64,000 nucleotides of DNA. It comes from Metalysinibacillus saudimassiliensis (GTDB lineage: Bacteria; Bacillota; Bacilli; Bacillales_A; Planococcaceae). Below the pieces are notes generated by a model. That model saw only the letters and a program-made list of their open reading frames with translations, was not told where the DNA came from and ran no database searches. The translations under genes were made by a program, and so were the position numbers. Below, one piece after another: positions 61,385-64,000 of this stretch. The stretch is taken from positions 61,001 to 125,000 of the forward strand of contig LN483073.1 in assembly GCA_000935965.1 (NCBI GenBank). The letters are read 5' to 3'. The number at the start of each line of letters is the position of its first letter. Within the stretch, counting starts at the first letter, position 1.

Positions 61385-62122
61385 ATGCGAATTAAAGCGA
61401 CAATTGCCTATGATGGCACAGACTTTGTAGGCTATCAAGTTCAGCCAAATGGGCGTACAGTACAAGAAGTTTTTGAGCGCGTACTTCAAAAAATCCATAA
61501 GGGTATAGTAGTAAAAATTATAGCTAGTGGGCGTACAGATGCACGAGTACATGCAACGGGTCAAGTTATTCATTTTGATACAATGCTAAGTCTATCACCT
61601 AGCGCTTGGCAAAAGGCACTCAATGTTAATTTGCCAGGCGATATCCGTGTGGTAGAAGTATGTGAGGTACCAGCTGATTTTCATGCGCGATTTAATGCAG
61701 TAGGCAAGCGTTATCGCTATATTTGGTCGCTTGAAGAAGTGCAACTGCCTTTTCGCCGGCATTATGCGGTATTTATGAAGGGTGCACAGCCGGATATGGC
61801 CGCAATGCAACAAGCAGCAACGCACTTAGTAGGCGAACATGATTTTTCAGCATTTTGTGCAGCAAACACGAGCGTAGTGGATAAGGTGCGTACGATTCAG
61901 TCATTAACATTTGAAAAACATGAGCAAGAATTGCATATGATTATTGAGGGCAATGGCTTTTTATATAATATGGTGCGTATTATTGCTGGCACTTTGTGGG
62001 AAGTAGGCGTAGGTAAACGCAACATCGAAAGTGTGGCATACGCTGTCACAAATTGCGTGCGTGAGAATGCAGGCAAAACCGCGCCACCACAAGGTTTATA
62101 CCTCGAAAAAGTATGGTATTAA
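61385..62122 (+). CDS. truA: tRNA pseudouridine(38-40) synthase
   Basis: TruA makes pseudouridine at positions 38-40 of the tRNA anticodon arm. The 245-residue product begins RIKATIAYDGTDFVGYQVQPN and has the catalytic Asp in SGRTDARVHATGQVIHF, plus GNGFLYNMVRIIAGTL near the end. It lies six bases after ecfT in the same operon. Confidence 0.95.
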   Translation: MRIKATIAYDGTDFVGYQVQPNGRTVQEVFERVLQKIHKGIVVKIIASGRTDARVHATGQVIHFDTMLSLSPSAWQKALNVNLPGDIRVVEVCEVPADFHARFNAVGKRYRYIWSLEEVQLPFRRHYAVFMKGAQPDMAAMQQAATHLVGEHDFSAFCAANTSVVDKVRTIQSLTFEKHEQELHMIIEGNGFLYNMVRIIAGTLWEVGVGKRNIESVAYAVTNCVRENAGKTAPPQGLYLEKVWY

Positions 62123-62160
62123 TGGGCAAGCAACTTGTCCACGCGTTTTCTCGTAAATGC

Positions 62161-62189
62161 TTGACGAATATTTTTTTTTATAGTATGAT
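62161..62189 (+). promoter_or_regulatory. Sigma-A promoter of rplM-rpsI
   Basis: TTGACG (62161-62166), 17 bases, TATGAT (62184-62189). The leader is about 100 bases. Confidence 0.75.
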
Positions 62190-62194
62190 GACTA

Positions 62195-62285
62195 ATGGTA
62201 TTTTCATTACCACCACAAAATAAGCCCCGAAAACTTATTAATTGTAGACTAATGAAAAATAACGGTATTTTTAATCGATTAGGAG
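62195..62285 (+). promoter_or_regulatory. Ribosomal L13 leader
   Basis: The leader contains GGTATTTTCATTACC and ACCACAAAATAAGCCCCG ahead of the AGGAGG site, resembling the L13 leader found upstream of rplM in Firmicutes. The AATAAG segment can pair with CTTATT just downstream. Assignment rests on position and these motifs. Confidence 0.6.
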
Positions 62286-62294
62286 GATATATAC

Positions 62295-62732
62295 ATGCGT
62301 ACAACATTCATGGCTAAAGGTCACGAAGTAGAACGTAAATGGTTAGTAGTTGACGCAGAAGGCCAAACGCTTGGACGTTTAGCTTCTGAAGTAGCTGCCA
62401 TCTTACGTGGTAAACATAAACCAACATTCACACCAAACGTTGACACAGGTGATCACGTTATCATCATCAACGCTGAGAAAATTCATTTAACAGGTAACAA
62501 ATTACAGGACAAAATTTACTACCGTCACACACTTTACACAGGCGGTCTTAAACAACGTACTGCAGGCGAAATGAAAGAGAAATACCCTACACAAATGCTA
62601 GAATTAGCAATTAAAGGTATGCTTCCAAAGAACTCTTTAGGTCGCAAAATGTTCGGTAAACTTAACGTTTACGCAGGCGCGGAACACCCACACGCTGCAC
62701 AACAACCAGAAGCTTACGAGCTTCGCGGATAA
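62295..62732 (+). CDS. rplM: 50S ribosomal protein L13
   Basis: L13 is an early assembly protein of the 50S subunit. The 145-residue product has [20 protein letters not shown] and the loop [28 protein letters not shown] precedes the ATG, behind its own promoter and leader. Confidence 0.97.
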   Translation: MRTTFMAKGHEVERKWLVVDAEGQTLGRLASEVAAILRGKHKPTFTPNVDTGDHVIIINAEKIHLTGNKLQDKIYYRHTLYTGGLKQRTAGEMKEKYPTQMLELAIKGMLPKNSLGRKMFGKLNVYAGAEHPHAAQQPEAYELRG

Positions 62733-62757
62733 TAGAAATTAAGAGGAGGATATTACT

Positions 62758-63150
62758 TTGGCACAAGTTCAATACATCGGCACAGGTCGCCGTAAAACTT
62801 CTGTAGCTCGCGTACGTTTAGTACCAGGTACAGGTAACATTGTTATTAACAAACGTGACGTAGAAGAGTACGTACCATTCGAATCTTTACGTAACGTAAT
62901 CAAACAACCATTAGTTGCTACTGAAACAGTAGGCAGCTACGACATCCACGTTAACGTTGATGGCGGTGGTTTCACTGGTCAAGCTGGCGCAATCCGCCAC
63001 GGTATCGCTCGTGCGTTACTACAAGTTGATCCAGATTTCCGTCCAGCACTTAAATCTGCTGGTTTATTAACTCGTGACGCTCGTATGAAAGAACGTAAAA
63101 AACCAGGTCTTCGCGGCGCACGTCGTTCTCCACAGTTCTCAAAACGTTAA
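62758..63150 (+). CDS. rpsI: 30S ribosomal protein S9
   Basis: S9 has a long C-terminal tail that touches P-site tRNA. The 130-residue product starts [20 protein letters not shown] and ends RRSPQFSKR, with the conserved terminal Lys-Arg. It begins with TTG after AGGAGG. A terminator follows at once, and the next gene is salA. Confidence 0.97.
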   Translation: MAQVQYIGTGRRKTSVARVRLVPGTGNIVINKRDVEEYVPFESLRNVIKQPLVATETVGSYDIHVNVDGGGFTGQAGAIRHGIARALLQVDPDFRPALKSAGLLTRDARMKERKKPGLRGARRSPQFSKR

Positions 63151-63167
63151 TTTTACAATTATACGTT

Positions 63168-63206
63168 CAAAAGCCATTCTCGCATTTGCGAGAGTGGCTT
63201 TTTTTA
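63168..63206 (+). terminator. Terminator of rplM-rpsI
   Basis: AAAAGCCATTCTCGC and GCGAGAGTGGCTTTT pair around ATTT with one G-U, followed by T. Confidence 0.9.
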
Positions 63207-63285
63207 TGCAAACATCTTGTAAGTGTAACGAAATTGAATATGTTATACTTATCAGTAAAATGAGGTTAGGGAGTGTCATGGGTTT

Positions 63286-64000
63286 ATGATTACAATTGAA
63301 AAAGCGCATAACGCGTTAGGCAAATTACAAGATCCTTTTTTACATAAATCGTTAGAGGAAACAGGCGGTATTGTAGAAGTCACGGTCAAAGAAGAAAAAA
63401 ATCATGTCAGTGTTAAAGTAGCTATTGCTAAAACAAACACACCTGAACAAATGCAACTTCAAATGAAAATTGTAGAAGTGCTAAAAGAGCAAGGCGCTAA
63501 TACAGTAGGCATTCGCTTTGAGGAGTTATCAGCTGATACATTAGCAAGCTTCCGTGGCACTGCAACAGAATCAGAGTCACAAGATTTATTATCACCACTT
63601 AATACAACGCAATTTATTTCGATTGCTTCTGGTAAAGGCGGCGTAGGTAAATCAACAGTATCTGTTAACTTAGCTGTTGCACTTGCACGTCTTGGCAAAA
63701 AGGTAGCTTTAATTGATGCAGATATTTACGGCTTTAGTGTGCCTGATATGATGGGTATTCAAGAGATGCCCGTTATTAAGGAAGACCGCATTTACCCAGT
63801 AGAGCGCATGGGCGTTAAAGTAATTTCAATGGGCTTCTTCGTAGAAAACAACGCACCAATCGTTTGGCGTGGGCCAATGCTTGGTAAAGTATTAGATCAA
63901 TTTTTCCGTGATGTAGAGTGGGGCGAGTTAGACTATCTTCTATTAGACTTACCACCAGGTACGGGTGATGTGGCACTCGACATTCATCAAATGTTACCAG
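63286..64000 (+). CDS. salA: Mrp/NBP35 family ATP-binding protein (SalA type), 3' truncated by window end
   Basis: This belongs to the Mrp/ApbC iron-sulfur carrier ATPases; in B. subtilis SalA is also a regulator of scoC. The visible 238 residues have an N-terminal MIP18-like domain (about 1-90; DPFLHKSLEETGGIVEVTV), then the deviant Walker A SGKGGVGKST near residue 110, LIDADIYGFSVPDMMG, and LDLPPGTGDVALDIHQ. The frame is open at the window edge, so the rest is missing. An extended -10 TGTTATACT (63241-63249) is a likely promoter. The ATG is 12 bases from GGGAG, a little far. Confidence 0.92.
   Translation, partial: MITIEKAHNALGKLQDPFLHKSLEETGGIVEVTVKEEKNHVSVKVAIAKTNTPEQMQLQMKIVEVLKEQGANTVGIRFEELSADTLASFRGTATESESQDLLSPLNTTQFISIASGKGGVGKSTVSVNLAVALARLGKKVALIDADIYGFSVPDMMGIQEMPVIKEDRIYPVERMGVKVISMGFFVENNAPIVWRGPMLGKVLDQFFRDVEWGELDYLLLDLPPGTGDVALDIHQMLP

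Overview
The window is chromosomal core DNA of a low-GC Gram-positive bacterium of the order Bacillales, most likely the Planococcaceae/Caryophanaceae (Lysinibacillus-Kurthia side). This rests on the gene order ctsR-mcsA-mcsB-clpC-radA-yacL-ispDF-gltX-cysS-mrnC-rlmB-yacP-sigH-rpmG-secE-nusG-rplKAJL-rpoBC-str-S10-spc-alpha-ecfA1A2T-truA-rplM-rpsI, on strong AAGGAGG-type ribosome binding sites, on vegetative sigma-A promoters, and on Firmicutes-type regulators (CtsR box, T-box, CodY-like boxes, ribosomal-protein leaders). I saw no rRNA, tRNA, CRISPR array, prophage or insertion sequence.

Layout. 1-4807: a branched-chain amino acid ABC transporter (livK-livH-livM-livG-livF) behind a promoter with two CodY-like boxes. 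4818-11819: a mixed block with a GNAT acetyltransferase, RluF, a DUF4003 protein, a parS-like 16-mer, an acyl-CoA thioesterase, the oxygen sensor HemAT, a small membrane protein, CorA, a methyltransferase and a DUF4870 protein. 11833-16466: the CtsR-controlled protein quality control operon. 16465-25830: radA, yacL, isoprenoid genes ispD/ispF, gltX, a cysteine T-box before cysS, RNA maturation genes and sigH. 25843-29562: rpmG-secE-nusG, then L11/L1 and L10/L7-L12 with leader structures. 29583-37831: a methyltransferase, rpoB and rpoC. 37846-42633: str operon. 42636-44060: an antiporter gene set between tuf and rpsJ. 44170-58596: the S10-spc-alpha ribosomal supercluster with secY, adk, infA and rpoA. 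58597-64000: a structured intergenic element, the ECF transporter module, truA, rplM-rpsI and the start of an Mrp/SalA ATPase that runs off the end.

How it works together. Most of the window builds the transcription and translation machinery, with autogenous leaders and attenuators placed before rplK, rplA, rplJ, rpsJ, rplM and possibly rpsL. It is flanked by nutrient uptake (Liv, ECF, CorA) and by stress proteolysis (McsB/ClpC).

The unusual points are mostly departures from the familiar Bacillus order. There is no disA between radA and yacL, no cysE between gltX and cysS, no map between adk and infA, and no ybaJ/ybaK/cwlD between rpsI and salA. A decayed ybxF (L7Ae-like) relic seems to lie in the rpsL leader. 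A strong terminator-shaped hairpin sits between rpoB and rpoC. A folded element with a 12-bp long-range helix lies between rplQ and ecfA1. Missing disA and cwlD together hint at a lineage that does not sporulate, although sigH looks intact; this is inference. I did not find a clearly new multi-gene system. The best candidates for undescribed biology are the rplQ-ecfA1 RNA element, the rpoB-rpoC hairpin and the rpsL leader.
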